Shown: in pieces, positions 1 to 7,916 of the stretch | How positions within the stretch are numbered: position 1 is the stretch's first letter | How the letters are laid out: each line of letters opens with the position of its first letter | Assembly (NCBI GenBank): GCA_963605405.1 | Contig: CAVCUP010000007.1 | Span: 43,150-107,149 of the forward strand | DNA from: Paratractidigestivibacter sp963605405 | GTDB taxonomy: Bacteria > Actinomycetota > Coriobacteriia > Coriobacteriales > Atopobiaceae | Length of the DNA stretch: 64,000 bases | Direction: 5' to 3' | Notes under the pieces: generated by a model | Databases searched by the model: none | What the model saw: the letters and a program-made list of their open reading frames with translations, nothing else | What the model was told of the DNA's origin: nothing | Translations under genes and position numbers: made by a program

Positions 1-72
1 CGACCGCCGCCTCGTTAGCCAACCGTCCCGCCCGCCAACCACCCAAACACCGCGCCTTCGGAAAGAAGCACC

Positions 73-1125
73 ATGTCCCAGCCCTGCGCACTCGACCATC
101 TCACCCTCGCCGACGGCGAGCTCTTCCACGACTCGAAGGGCCGCGCCTGCCCGGTCCCGACCCCGCTCGCGCCCCTTGCCGATACCCATGGCCACCTGGG
201 GAGCCTTAAGCTCCACGACCCCGCGCTCGCGCTCGCCCGCGCAGCCCTCGCGGGCGTCCGCCTTCTTGTGGTGCCCATCGACCCGGTGGGGGAGTTCCCG
301 CGCAAGTGGTCGGGCGCGTTCGAGCTCGAGGACTTTATCGCCACGCACCTAGCGATTGCGCAGGACTGTCTTGATGAGGCCGCTGAGCTGGGGTTTGTTC
401 CGCCTGCGTTCGAGGGTTGGGACGTCCCGGCGCTTCTTTCCAACGTGTACATCGTGGCAGGAACGCACCCCTATGGCGCGGCAGGCTACGACGACGCGGC
501 CGAGGCGCTTACCCGCGAGCTCCTCGCCGGCCCCCGCGCCGTCGGCGTTGGCGAGATAGGCCTCGACTTCGGCCCCTACAACGAGGTCGCGCCCGAGGTC
601 CAGGTCGACGCTTTCCGCCGTCAGCTGCGCCTGGCGCATGAACTTAATCTCCCGGCGGAGCTTCACATCCGCGACGCGGCCGGCGACGCCGGTTGCACGG
701 CGCACCGCATGGCCGTCGACATCCTGCGCGAGGAGGGCGTGCCCGCCGCCGGCTGTGACCTGCACTGCTTCACCTCGAACAAGCACGTGATGGAGGACTT
801 CAAGCAGCTCGGCTGCCACATTGCCTATGGCGGCGCCGCGACCTTCTCGCGCTCGGACGAGATTCGCCAGGCTCTCGCCTACACGCCGGAGCGCTACCTC
901 ATCACCGAGACGGACTGCCCCTACATGGCGCCCGTCCCCCTGCGCGGCGAGGAGTGCGAGCCCGCGATGGTCGCCTTCACCGCGGCGCTCGCGGCCCGGG
1001 TCCGCGACGAGGCGGGCGTCGGCAAGCCGGAGAAGACCTATCGCTCGCTGTGGCGCAATGCCTGCGAGCTCTTTGGCCTGCCTGCGGGCGAGCCCGGCGG
1101 CAGTGCTACGATTTCCCAACGTTAA
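73..1125 (+). CDS. TatD-family metal-dependent hydrolase
   Basis: A 350-residue TatD-type TIM-barrel hydrolase, a family of metal-dependent 3'-5' DNA/RNA exonucleases. Visible family motifs in order are DTHGHLGSL (metal-binding His pair near residue 37), a GTHPYGA block, VGEIGLDF, LHIRDA, a HCFTS segment and TETDCPYMAP near the C terminus. The protein is about 90 residues longer than a usual TatD; the surplus is mostly before the first metal motif and in the loop after it. The ATG at 73 follows GGAAAGAAG. comF lies 95 bp downstream on the same strand, but a repeat-bearing spacer separates them, so a shared operon is uncertain. The family call is firm; the substrate is not known. Confidence 0.88.
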   Translation: MSQPCALDHLTLADGELFHDSKGRACPVPTPLAPLADTHGHLGSLKLHDPALALARAALAGVRLLVVPIDPVGEFPRKWSGAFELEDFIATHLAIAQDCLDEAAELGFVPPAFEGWDVPALLSNVYIVAGTHPYGAAGYDDAAEALTRELLAGPRAVGVGEIGLDFGPYNEVAPEVQVDAFRRQLRLAHELNLPAELHIRDAAGDAGCTAHRMAVDILREEGVPAAGCDLHCFTSNKHVMEDFKQLGCHIAYGGAATFSRSDEIRQALAYTPERYLITETDCPYMAPVPLRGEECEPAMVAFTAALAARVRDEAGVGKPEKTYRSLWRNACELFGLPAGEPGGSATISQR

Positions 1126-1127
1126 AG

Positions 1128-1181
1128 GGCGCATAGGCAAGCCGTATGGGCAAGGCGCATAGGCAAGCCGCAGGCCTTGCC
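1128..1181. repeat. 17-bp direct repeat with potential hairpin in the tatD-comF spacer
   Basis: GGCGCATAGGCAAGCCG occurs at 1128-1144 and 1154-1170 (period 26). GGCAAGGC (1149-1156) can also pair with GCCTTGCC (1174-1181). It could act as a weak terminator or mRNA-processing hairpin; no T-run follows, so the role is open. Confidence 0.5.
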
Positions 1182-1220
1182 GCGCGTCCCAAATAGCCGC
1201 GCGGCAAGAGAGAGGGCAGC

Positions 1221-1946
1221 ATGCACGGATTGGCGAGAAAGGCCGCCGACGCGGCCCTTGAGCTGCTCTATCCCACGCGATGCGTCGGCTGCGAGATGCC
1301 CGGCGAGCTCCTCTGCGACGAGTGCCGCGCCGCGCTTCCCTGGATCGAGCAGCGCCGCGCCTGCCCCGTCTGCGGCGCCGCGCACGGGGAGGTTACCTGC
1401 ACGGGCTGCGAGGGCGACTGGGAACCGCGCGCCGTTATCTGCGCGCTCGGCTTCGAGGGCGCCGCCGCGCGCATGGTCACCTGCCTCAAGGACTACCATG
1501 AGCTGCGCCTTGCCCCCATCAACGCCGCCGCGATGCTCACCTCGCTGGAGGAGGCCGCCGCCTGGCCCGCGCGCGACGGCCGTCCGCGCTTCGACCGCTC
1601 CGATCTCGACGCCGTCTGCTTCGTGCCTGCCACGGCCGAGGCGTTCGCCCGCCGCGGCTACGACCATATGGAGCTCGTCGCGCGCGAGCTCGCGGCGATG
1701 CTCGGCCTGCCCTTGGCCGATGTACTTGTGCGTGAACGGGCCTGCGACCAGCGCGGCCTTGGGCGGACGGGCCGCGCGGCCAACCTCAGCGGGTCCATCC
1801 GCGTGGCCGAGGACGTGAGCGGGCTGCGCCTGCTCCTCGCCGACGACGTGGTGACCACGGGCGCCTCGCTCAGGGAGGTGACGAGGGCCCTCATGGCGCG
1901 AGGCGCCGTCTCCGTGACCGCCTGTTCGCTCACGCGCGTCTGGTAG
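1221..1946 (+). CDS. comF: ComF family phosphoribosyltransferase-like protein
   Basis: A 241-residue ComF/ComFC-type protein. The N terminus carries Cys-pair zinc-finger blocks (RCVGCE, LCDEC, CPVCG and CTGCE). The C-terminal half has the phosphoribosyltransferase signature LLLADDVVTTGAS, which binds PRPP in the family. ComF proteins are linked to natural transformation, but comF homologues are common in non-competent bacteria, so competence is not implied. The ATG at 1221 sits behind a purine-rich GAGAGAGGGCAG. The neighbourhood (comF, then a structured RNA, then hpf) matches the known association of raiA RNAs with comFC and raiA/hpf genes. Confidence 0.88.
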   Translation: MHGLARKAADAALELLYPTRCVGCEMPGELLCDECRAALPWIEQRRACPVCGAAHGEVTCTGCEGDWEPRAVICALGFEGAAARMVTCLKDYHELRLAPINAAAMLTSLEEAAAWPARDGRPRFDRSDLDAVCFVPATAEAFARRGYDHMELVARELAAMLGLPLADVLVRERACDQRGLGRTGRAANLSGSIRVAEDVSGLRLLLADDVVTTGASLREVTRALMARGAVSVTACSLTRVW

Positions 1947-2252
1947 AGGCGCCCGACCTGGGGTTTATTGCCTCAAAACAGCACATGCCGAGAAGCCCTG
2001 TGCCTGTTCGCGGCCCTTCCGCCGCCCGGGCCCGGCGGGTTTCTCGCCCCTGCGGTCTTCGGGTCCGTCCCCTCGCCGGTACCGTCGCTCCGCGTCGGGC
2101 CGCCGCCCTCGCCGCGGCGTCCCTCTCGCCATGTCGCCCTTCTTGTCGTTCGCGGCCTCAACGGCCGAGCCGCCCTCGCGCGCCTGCCGCCAAATAGTTG
2201 CAGGCTGCGAAAAAAGTCCCGCGCCGCTGCTCGCAATCCTAGACCGCATATA
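1947..2252. other. Non-coding spacer between comF and the structured RNA
   Basis: About 305 bp of very GC-rich DNA with short open frames that show no SD, no domain and no codon bias. I see no gene. It contains several CTTCTNG/TTCTCGCC words of the kind that recur in other spacers of this window. Confidence 0.5.
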
Positions 2253-2258
2253 TATAAT
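2253..2258 (+). promoter_or_regulatory. Consensus -10 box in front of the structured RNA
   Basis: A perfect TATAAT (2253-2258) in otherwise GC-rich DNA, placed so that transcription would begin near 2264, exactly where the 5' strand of the closing helix of the RNA starts. No good -35 hexamer is visible at 17 bp. The fit between the -10 and the helix start argues for an independently transcribed RNA. Confidence 0.6.
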
Positions 2259-2263
2259 TCACA

Positions 2264-2530
2264 CGTCTTGCCCAGGTCTGTGGTTGCGGGGCGCCAGCCG
2301 CCCTTAGCCCATGGTAGACGAGGCCGAAGGGGTCCACGTAAGCGTTCGCGTGCGCGCGTGCGCGATCATGGTTCGTCCTAGAAGTAAGACGCACCGCCCG
2401 TCATACCTATGAGGCATACGGCCTCGCGGGCGAGAGGGTTGCAAGTGGCGGGCGCCGCGGCGTCCAAAGCGAAGGCCCCGGTGCGCGAGTGTGGGGTCAA
2501 AGACCAGGTCAGCTGGGCAAGGCGACGTTG
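2264..2530 (+). ncRNA. raiA RNA: Structured non-coding RNA, probable raiA motif RNA
   Basis: About 265 nt between comF and hpf without a credible ORF. The ends close on each other: CTTGCCCAG (2267-2275) is the exact reverse complement of CTGGGCAAG (2513-2521), and ACGTC (2263-2267) can also pair with GACGT (2524-2528). A consensus -10 lies directly upstream. Established knowledge: raiA RNAs of Firmicutes and Actinobacteria are a few hundred nt long and sit near raiA/hpf and comFC genes, which is exactly this context. I do not recall the raiA consensus well enough to match internal nucleotides, so the identity rests on context and architecture. An unrecognised 6S-like RNA or a long leader of the following lipoprotein gene is the alternative. 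Confidence 0.55.
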
Positions 2531-2561
2531 GATAGGCTCAGAAGAGACAGGATTCACGTAC

Positions 2562-3467
2562 ATGAAGCGCAACTTCGGCAGCAGGGCGCTGCCCGCTATC
2601 GCCGCCGGCCTCGCCGCCGCCACCCTCGCAGGCTGCTCCGTCGGCCCCGTGAATCTCCCCGACATCGACCTCAGCCCCGTGACCGGTCGGCTCGGCATCG
2701 TGACCACGTCCGTGGCCGACGCCGAGGCCGCCATCCGGGCCGCCTGGACCTGCCCCGTCGAGTCTGCCGAGCTCGTCGAGCCCGGCTATCTCACCGTCGG
2801 GCTGCCCGCGGACAACATCGCGCCGCTGCTCGTGGCCAAGTCCGACGGCACGCACGCGGGCATGGACGTTGATGTGGCCTATGCCATCGGCGACCAGGTC
2901 GGCCTGCCCGTCAAGTTCGTCACCGTGGCCGACGCGCAGTCCGCGGTGGGCGTTTCCTGCGACGTCGTCATGGGCGTCGCCGGCACGAGCCAGGCGGCCG
3001 CCGTCGTGGGCGATTACGCCGAGACGGCCGTGGGCGTCTTCGCGCGCGGCGGGCAGGCGAGCGTCGCCGCGGCCGACCTCGCCGGCAAGACCGTCGGCAT
3101 CCAGCTCGGCTCTGTTTCCGAGAAGACCCTCTCCGCAGCCAACCTCGGCTGCGTCGAGCAGCCCTTTACCAGCACGAACGAGGCCATGGCGGCCTTGGGC
3201 GCGGGCACGGTCGACTATGTTGTCTGCGACGCGTACTCGGGCAGCTACCTGGCCTCCGATTACGAGGACGTCACGCTTGTGGGCACCCTCGACGCGCCCG
3301 CGACGGTGGGCGTGGCCGTGGGCGCGAGCCGCACGACCCTCTACGCGGCCGTTCAGTCCGCGGTCGAGGCCGTCCAGAGCAACGGCCAGCTCGAACTCAT
3401 CAAGGCCGACTGGGCCAACGGCGTCGGTACCCTTACCTCGGCGTCCAAGCTCCAGGGCTTGGCGTAG
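2562..3467 (+). CDS. Orphan extracellular solute-binding lipoprotein (family 3-like)
   Basis: A 301-residue lipoprotein. Starting at ATG 2562 gives a short positive N terminus (MKRNFGSR), a hydrophobic stretch and the lipobox LAGC, so the mature protein is anchored by a lipidated Cys near residue 25. The rest looks like a type-2 periplasmic-binding fold of the polar amino acid family 3 (LTVGLPADNIAPLL, DVDVAYAIGDQVG, DLAGKTVGIQLGS). No permease or ATPase is adjacent, so it would have to serve a transporter elsewhere or act as a sensor. An upstream in-frame ATG at 2409 is rejected because it would translate through the structured RNA and bury the signal peptide. Ligand unknown. Confidence 0.78.
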   Translation: MKRNFGSRALPAIAAGLAAATLAGCSVGPVNLPDIDLSPVTGRLGIVTTSVADAEAAIRAAWTCPVESAELVEPGYLTVGLPADNIAPLLVAKSDGTHAGMDVDVAYAIGDQVGLPVKFVTVADAQSAVGVSCDVVMGVAGTSQAAAVVGDYAETAVGVFARGGQASVAAADLAGKTVGIQLGSVSEKTLSAANLGCVEQPFTSTNEAMAALGAGTVDYVVCDAYSGSYLASDYEDVTLVGTLDAPATVGVAVGASRTTLYAAVQSAVEAVQSNGQLELIKADWANGVGTLTSASKLQGLA

Positions 3468-3505
3468 CGGGGACCTCGGGGCCCATTCGAATCGCTCGCC
3501 TTCTC

Positions 3506-3533
3506 GCCCCGGCCGCAAGCGCCGGGGCTGTTT
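3506..3533 (+). terminator. Rho-independent terminator after the solute-binding lipoprotein gene
   Basis: GCCCCGGC (3506-3513), 7-nt loop, GCCGGGGC (3521-3528), followed by TGTTTCTT. It separates the lipoprotein gene from hpf. Confidence 0.7.
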
Positions 3534-3718
3534 CTTGCCGCGTTTTTCTTGCCGCAGGCGGGTTGCTGTCCGCGACGGAGCACGACCCGCCGCGGCCGCA
3601 TCGGAGCCGTTTGCCGTATCCGGGGTTACCGGCATGGGGCTTTTGGGTAAGAGAGGACCATGACGCGCGCCCGCGCCCCGAGCGCACGCGCGCGAAGGCA
3701 TACGTAAGGAGGCTTTTT

Positions 3719-4306
3719 ATGGTTGACATCAAGATCTCCGGCCGCAAGGTCAGCGTTTCCGACGCCCTGCGCGATCACGTCGACGAGAAGGTCGGCAACG
3801 CCCTTAAGGTGTTCGATATTTCCCCGATGAGCTGCGACGTCGTCCTCCGCGTCGACAAGAACCCCTCTAACCCCGAGCGCAAGGCCTGCGAGGTCACCGT
3901 GTTCGTCCGCGACAACGTCGTCCGCGTCGTGGCGGTCTCCGACGATATGTACGCCGCGATCGACGAGGCCGCGGAGAAGGTAACCCGCCAGCTGCGCAAG
4001 TACAAGACCCGCGTGGTCGACCGCCGTCAGCGCGCCCACGCCGTGCACGCCGCCCCCGTCTCCGCCGAGGACCTCGCTGCCCTTATCGAGACTGCGCCCG
4101 AGGAGGAGGACGACCAGCTCGTGCGCGAGAAGGTCATCGACCTCGTGCCCATGACCGAGGAGGAGGCGCTCGTCCAGACCGACCTCATCGGGCACGATTT
4201 TTATGTGTTCACCAACGCCACGACGGGCCTCATCAACGTCATCTATCACCGCAAGAACGGCGGGTACGGTATCATCAAGCCAAAGATCGAAGAGAACGAA
4301 GAGTAG
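3719..4306 (+). CDS. hpf: Long-form ribosome hibernation promoting factor
   Basis: A 195-residue protein of the HPF/RaiA/YfiA family. The N-terminal S30AE domain starts at MVDIKISGRKVSVSDALRDHV. After a linker, the C-terminal dimerisation domain ends with the block that includes MTEEEALVQTDLIGHDFYVF and the IIYHRKNGGYG-like tail (here VIYHRKNGGYG). That two-domain layout is the long form, which dimerises ribosomes into 100S particles in stationary phase. The start is fixed by a perfect AAGGAGG at 3706-3712. A TTG-started DegV gene follows 12 bp downstream, so the two are probably co-transcribed. Its position downstream of the putative raiA RNA supports that RNA call. Confidence 0.95.
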   Translation: MVDIKISGRKVSVSDALRDHVDEKVGNALKVFDISPMSCDVVLRVDKNPSNPERKACEVTVFVRDNVVRVVAVSDDMYAAIDEAAEKVTRQLRKYKTRVVDRRQRAHAVHAAPVSAEDLAALIETAPEEEDDQLVREKVIDLVPMTEEEALVQTDLIGHDFYVFTNATTGLINVIYHRKNGGYGIIKPKIEENEE

Positions 4307-4318
4307 GGAAGTCTGCTT

Positions 4319-5362
4319 TTGAGCGAACCCATCAGCGCCACTGAGGGCGAGACCGATATTTGCAATTCCAATGCCCAGGCGTCGCAGGAAGCTGCGCGCC
4401 TGGGCCGCGCTTATCACGCGCAGCCCAACGTTCATATCATCGTCGACTCGTGCGCAGACTTCGCGCCCGAGGTCGTCCGCGCGCTCGGCGTGGAGGTCGT
4501 GAGCTTCCCCTTCGTGATGGGGGGAGAGGAGCACCTGGACGACTTCTGGCAGTCCATGAGCCCGTCCGAGTTCTACGACCGCATGCGCAAGGGGGAGACG
4601 GCCACCACCTCCGCCGTCACGCCCGGCCACTACCTCGAGGTCTTCGAGCGCGCCGCCGAGAGGGGCGTGCCTACCATCTACCTGGCCTTTACTCGTGGTC
4701 TCTCGTCCTCGGTGGACGCCGCGCGCCAGGCGGCGGACATGGTGCGCGAGAGCCACCCGGGCTTCGAGATCTACGTGATCGACAACCTTTGTCCCTCCGC
4801 GGCGGCGCAGCTCCTCGCCATCGAGGCCGTCCACCAGGCGGGCAACGGCCTCACCGCCAAGGAGCTCGCCGAGTGGGCCGAGGAGGCGCGCTACTACATC
4901 CACGGTTACTTCACGCTCGAGAGCTTCGACGCGCTCGCCCGCGGCGGGCGCATCCCGCCTGCTGCCGCCACCGTCGGCGGCAAGCTCGACATCAAGCCCG
5001 AGCTCTCCTACGACCTCAACGGCGCCCTCACGCTGCGCGGCATGTGCCGAGGGCGCAAGAAGGCCCTGCGCGCGATCGTGGCCGACTTCAAGGCCAACCA
5101 CCTCTCCGAGGAGGACCTCGGCGGAACCCCGCTTCCCGTGGGCATTATCTCGGCCGACGCGGACAAGGACGCCCACTGGCTGGGCGACCAGCTGCGCCGC
5201 GAGCCTGGCTGCGCGGACATGCCCATCATCTACAGCTCCGTCTCGCCTGTGATCGGCTCGCATGTGGGACCGGGCATGGTGGCCTGCGTCTTCTGGGGCA
5301 ACGACAGGCGGGAGAACCTGAGCTTCGCCGACCGCTTGGCGCGCAAGGTCCGCAATAAATAG
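4319..5362 (+). CDS. DegV family protein (fatty-acid binding)
   Basis: A 347-residue DegV-type protein. DegV proteins bind a fatty acyl chain, and several are the FakB subunits that present exogenous fatty acids to FakA for phosphorylation. Visible motifs are IIVDSCADF, TTSAVTPGHYLEVFE, YLAFTRGLSSSVDAARQA, a DNLCPSAAAQ segment and LARGGRIP. It is about 50 residues longer than usual, with the surplus at the N terminus. The start is a TTG at 4319, 12 bp after hpf, behind a weak AGGGAAG; a shorter start further in is possible. Another DegV gene lies at 48392-49252. No fakA is in the window. Confidence 0.87.
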   Translation: MSEPISATEGETDICNSNAQASQEAARLGRAYHAQPNVHIIVDSCADFAPEVVRALGVEVVSFPFVMGGEEHLDDFWQSMSPSEFYDRMRKGETATTSAVTPGHYLEVFERAAERGVPTIYLAFTRGLSSSVDAARQAADMVRESHPGFEIYVIDNLCPSAAAQLLAIEAVHQAGNGLTAKELAEWAEEARYYIHGYFTLESFDALARGGRIPPAAATVGGKLDIKPELSYDLNGALTLRGMCRGRKKALRAIVADFKANHLSEEDLGGTPLPVGIISADADKDAHWLGDQLRREPGCADMPIIYSSVSPVIGSHVGPGMVACVFWGNDRRENLSFADRLARKVRNK

Positions 5363-5374
5363 CCGAATAACCGG

Positions 5375-5402
5375 CGAGGGAGACGGCTCCCTCGTCTTGT
5401 TG
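5375..5402 (+). terminator. Terminator after the degV gene
   Basis: CGAGGGAG (5375-5382), loop ACGG, CTCCCTCG (5387-5394), then TCTTGTTG. Confidence 0.75.
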
Positions 5403-5411
5403 TGCATAGAG

Positions 5412-5437
5412 GCACTACCCGAAAGCACTACCCGAAA
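5412..5437 (+). repeat. Tandem 13-bp duplication at the ribosome-binding site of the next gene
   Basis: GCACTACCCGAAA is repeated head-to-tail at 5412-5424 and 5425-5437. The second copy supplies the GAAAGG that serves as SD for the TTG start at 5446. Slippage here would change the leader length but not the SD. Confidence 0.6.
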
Positions 5438-5445
5438 GGCATCAA

Positions 5446-6555
5446 TTGAGCAACAAGAACACCAAGGTCGCGTTCATCGGCACGGGCATCATGGGCTCCG
5501 CCATCGCGGGCCACATCCTGGACGCCGGCTTCGACCTCACCGTGAACACCCGCACGAAGTCCAAGGCCGAGGGGCTTCTCGCCCGCGGCGCCAAGTGGGC
5601 AGAGTCCGCCGGCGAGGCCGCGAAGGGCGCCGACGTGGTCCTCACCATGGTGGGGTACCCGACCGACGTCGAGGACGTCTACCTGGCCTCCGACGGCATC
5701 CTGCGCGCCGCGAAGAAGGGCGCCTACCTCATCGACCTCACCACCAGCTCCGCTCAGCTCGCGCGCGACATCCACGACGCGGCCGAGGTGGCCGACGTCC
5801 ACGCCTTCGACTGCCCCGTCACGGGCGGCCAGGCGGGCGCCGAGGCGGGTGCCCTCACCTTGATCCTCGGCTGCGGGGAGAAGGACGCCGCGCCCGTGAT
5901 GCCCGTGCTCTCCGCCTTCGGCAAGAAGTTTTTCTACTTCGACGAGCCGGGCGCGGGCCAGACTGCCAAGCTCTGCAACCAGGTGAGCCTCGCCTCCTGC
6001 ATGGTGGGCTATGCCGACGCCCTCGCCCTCGCCGAGCAGGGCCACGTCGACGCCGAGAAGCTCCTTGAGCTTCTTGCCAGCGGGACGGGCGGCTCCGGCG
6101 CCTCCGCGAGCCTCGCGCCCAAGTCCATCGCGGGCGACTACAAGCCCGGCTTCATGGTCGAGCACCTGCGCAAGGACATCGCGCTCGCCATCCAGGCGGC
6201 GCAGGACGCCGAGCTCGCGCTTCCCGGCGCCGAGACGGCCTTCACGCTTTTCGACACGCTCTGCCAGGTGGGCGGCTCGCGCATGGGCACCCAGGCGCTC
6301 ACGCTGCTCTACGCCGAGGAGGGCGACGCGGCGGCGGCCGGGCTCGACTGGTCCCTGCTCGAGGCCGAGCAGGGCGACGGCTGCTGCTGTGGTGACGGCG
6401 AGGGCGGCTGCGGCTGCGGCGGCCATGAGGACGGGCACGAGTGCTGCGGCGGTCACGGCCACGGGGAGGGCCACGACGGCTGCGACTGCGGAGGCCACGG
6501 CCACGACCAGGGCGGCGATGGCGAGCACCACTGCTGCTGCCACGGGGAGGACTAG
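5446..6555 (+). CDS. 3-hydroxyisobutyrate dehydrogenase-family oxidoreductase with Cys/His-rich metal-binding-like tail
   Basis: A 369-residue beta-hydroxyacid dehydrogenase family member. The Rossmann motif is IGTGIMGSAIAGHIL near residue 9, the substrate loop is DCPVTGGQAGAEAGAL, the catalytic lysine motif is GAGQTAKLCNQ, and RKDIALA follows. Such enzymes oxidise small 3-hydroxy acids or reduce semialdehydes with NAD(P); the substrate is not predictable here. The family ends near residue 300, but this protein continues with about 60 residues (306-369) holding 12 Cys and 10 His in Gly-rich CCC, CGCGGH, ECCGGHGH and HHCCCH clusters. The TTG start at 5446 is preceded by GAAAGG. A two-helix membrane protein gene follows after 3 bp. 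Confidence 0.88.
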   Translation: MSNKNTKVAFIGTGIMGSAIAGHILDAGFDLTVNTRTKSKAEGLLARGAKWAESAGEAAKGADVVLTMVGYPTDVEDVYLASDGILRAAKKGAYLIDLTTSSAQLARDIHDAAEVADVHAFDCPVTGGQAGAEAGALTLILGCGEKDAAPVMPVLSAFGKKFFYFDEPGAGQTAKLCNQVSLASCMVGYADALALAEQGHVDAEKLLELLASGTGGSGASASLAPKSIAGDYKPGFMVEHLRKDIALAIQAAQDAELALPGAETAFTLFDTLCQVGGSRMGTQALTLLYAEEGDAAAAGLDWSLLEAEQGDGCCCGDGEGGCGCGGHEDGHECCGGHGHGEGHDGCDCGGHGHDQGGDGEHHCCCHGED

Positions 6556-6558
6556 CCG

Positions 6559-7038
6559 ATGGATCTCGGCTTCGCGGGCGCCGTCCTCGCGCTTGTCCTG
6601 CTGCTCTTCGGCATCTTCGCCGGCGTGGGCGCGGGGGATATCCTCGCGCGAAAGTGCGTCGCGCGCCGCGAGTACATCCGAATGAACCTGCTGGTCCTGG
6701 GAGCGGGCGTGGTCGCGACGATGCTCGTTTGCCTCACCGGCCTATTCATGCTCCTGCTGCTCGTGTTCGGCCTGATGGCGGGCACGCTCTCCGGCCTCAA
6801 GATGGGCTTCGGCGAGTCCGTGGGCCTGTGGAAGAAGGCCGACCGCGCGTTCAAGGTCAACAAGGACCATGTGCGCCGCGCGGAGAACCCCGAGCAGGCG
6901 GAGGCCTCTCGCCGGGCACGCCGCGAGGGCGCGCCCGAGCCCGAGCTCATGAGCGTGCAGGTGGACGGCGCCGCCACGGGCGGCTCGAAGGAGCCGGGTT
7001 CCGGCGCTTCTTCTCGCCGAGGCGGAAAGAGGCGCTGA
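6559..7038 (+). CDS. Small membrane protein with two transmembrane helices
   Basis: A 159-residue protein of no recognised family. Residues 4-26 and about 44-70 are strongly hydrophobic (AVLALVLLLFGIFAGVGAG; MLVCLTGLFMLLLLVFGLMA). The C-terminal 80 residues are charged and cytosolic-looking, with an Arg/Lys-rich end (SSRRGGKRR). ATG 6559 lies 3 bp after the dehydrogenase stop, so the two genes are translationally coupled and probably act together. The function is unknown. Confidence 0.72.
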   Translation: MDLGFAGAVLALVLLLFGIFAGVGAGDILARKCVARREYIRMNLLVLGAGVVATMLVCLTGLFMLLLLVFGLMAGTLSGLKMGFGESVGLWKKADRAFKVNKDHVRRAENPEQAEASRRARREGAPEPELMSVQVDGAATGGSKEPGSGASSRRGGKRR

Positions 7039-7346
7039 GCTGCGGTCGGTTCGCGCAGGGAGCGGACCTGGGCGCCCCTCGCCCCGCTCGCGGGCGGTGC
7101 GCGGTTTTTTGTTTGGCGGCGCTTGTGGCCCCGTCTGCCCGTGACGACGCCTGCATCGTCGCTTCCGTTCCTCGGCGGCAGCGGCCTCGCCGGCCTGTCC
7201 GGCGCCGCCCCGTCTTCGCGACCCCGATGCTCTCCCGCCTAAAAACCCGCGGCCCTTCTTGCCGGCTCGCCCGCCGGCGGAATGGCCGCAACCGGGCTTT
7301 ATGCCCACGATAGATAAAGACCTTATACACAGAAAGAGGTAACCGC
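7039..7346. other. Spacer of about 300 bp with a weak terminator
   Basis: A CG-rich imperfect hairpin runs into six T residues (7105-7110) and probably ends the upstream pair. The remainder is GC-rich DNA with no credible gene. An AT-rich stretch at 7298-7327 just upstream of the next gene is where its promoter should lie, but I cannot fix the hexamers. Confidence 0.4.
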
Positions 7347-7916
7347 ATGGCAGACAAGGCATCCGCCGCAGCGCAGATCGACGTGCTTTTCCAGGAGCTC
7401 AAGGGGGCGGGGCGCCGTCGCCGCCAGGAAGTCGCGCACAGGCTCGCGGCCGTGGCCAAGGTCGACGCGTCCCTTCTCATTGACCATGTGGACGAGCTCA
7501 TCGAGACCCTTCGCCGCCCTGAGGCCCAGACCCGCTGGGAGATCCTCACCGCCTTGGCCGAACTCGCGCCCGAGCACGCCGACCAGCTGGGCGAGGCTTT
7601 CGACGGCGCCGAGGAGTCCCTCTTCGACGACGATTCCGCCACGGTGCGCCTTGCCGCGTTCGTTTTCCTGTGTCGCTACGGCGCCACCTCGGCCGAGCGT
7701 TCCGACGCCGCCTGGCCGCTTCTCGACGAGGCCATTCAGTGCTACCACGGCGACGCCGAGTACCGCGACATGCTGGCGGCTCTTCTAGAGCTCGCGAACG
7801 GCGAGGCGTCCGCGGCGACCAAGGAGGCCCTCTCCGGCCGCGTGGCGTTCGACGCTTCCAACGCCTCCGGCTTCGTGAAGACCTTCTCCGAGCAGATTGT
7901 CGAGGCCTGCAAGTAG
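7347..7916 (+). CDS. Hypothetical alpha-helical (HEAT-like) protein
   Basis: A 189-residue soluble protein made of repeated amphipathic helices about 35-40 residues apart (RRRRQEVAHRLAAVAKVD, RWEILTALAELAPEHAD, TVRLAAFVFLCRYGATS, EYRDMLAALLELANGE). This is the look of a HEAT/armadillo-type scaffold. No catalytic motif or signal peptide is visible. ATG 7347 follows AGAAAGAGGTAAC. It appears monocistronic. I do not recognise the family; the repeat call is inference from helix spacing. Confidence 0.7.
   Translation: MADKASAAAQIDVLFQELKGAGRRRRQEVAHRLAAVAKVDASLLIDHVDELIETLRRPEAQTRWEILTALAELAPEHADQLGEAFDGAEESLFDDDSATVRLAAFVFLCRYGATSAERSDAAWPLLDEAIQCYHGDAEYRDMLAALLELANGEASAATKEALSGRVAFDASNASGFVKTFSEQIVEACK

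Noticed and set aside
2264..2530. RNase P RNA, SRP RNA or tmRNA as identity of the structured RNA
   Set aside because: None of their hallmark segments (for example GAGGAAAGTCCGG, GGAAGGAAGCAGCC or a tRNA-like CCA end) is visible.
2409..2561. Upstream ATG for the solute-binding lipoprotein
   Set aside because: It would add 51 residues before a complete lipoprotein signal peptide and translate through the structured RNA.
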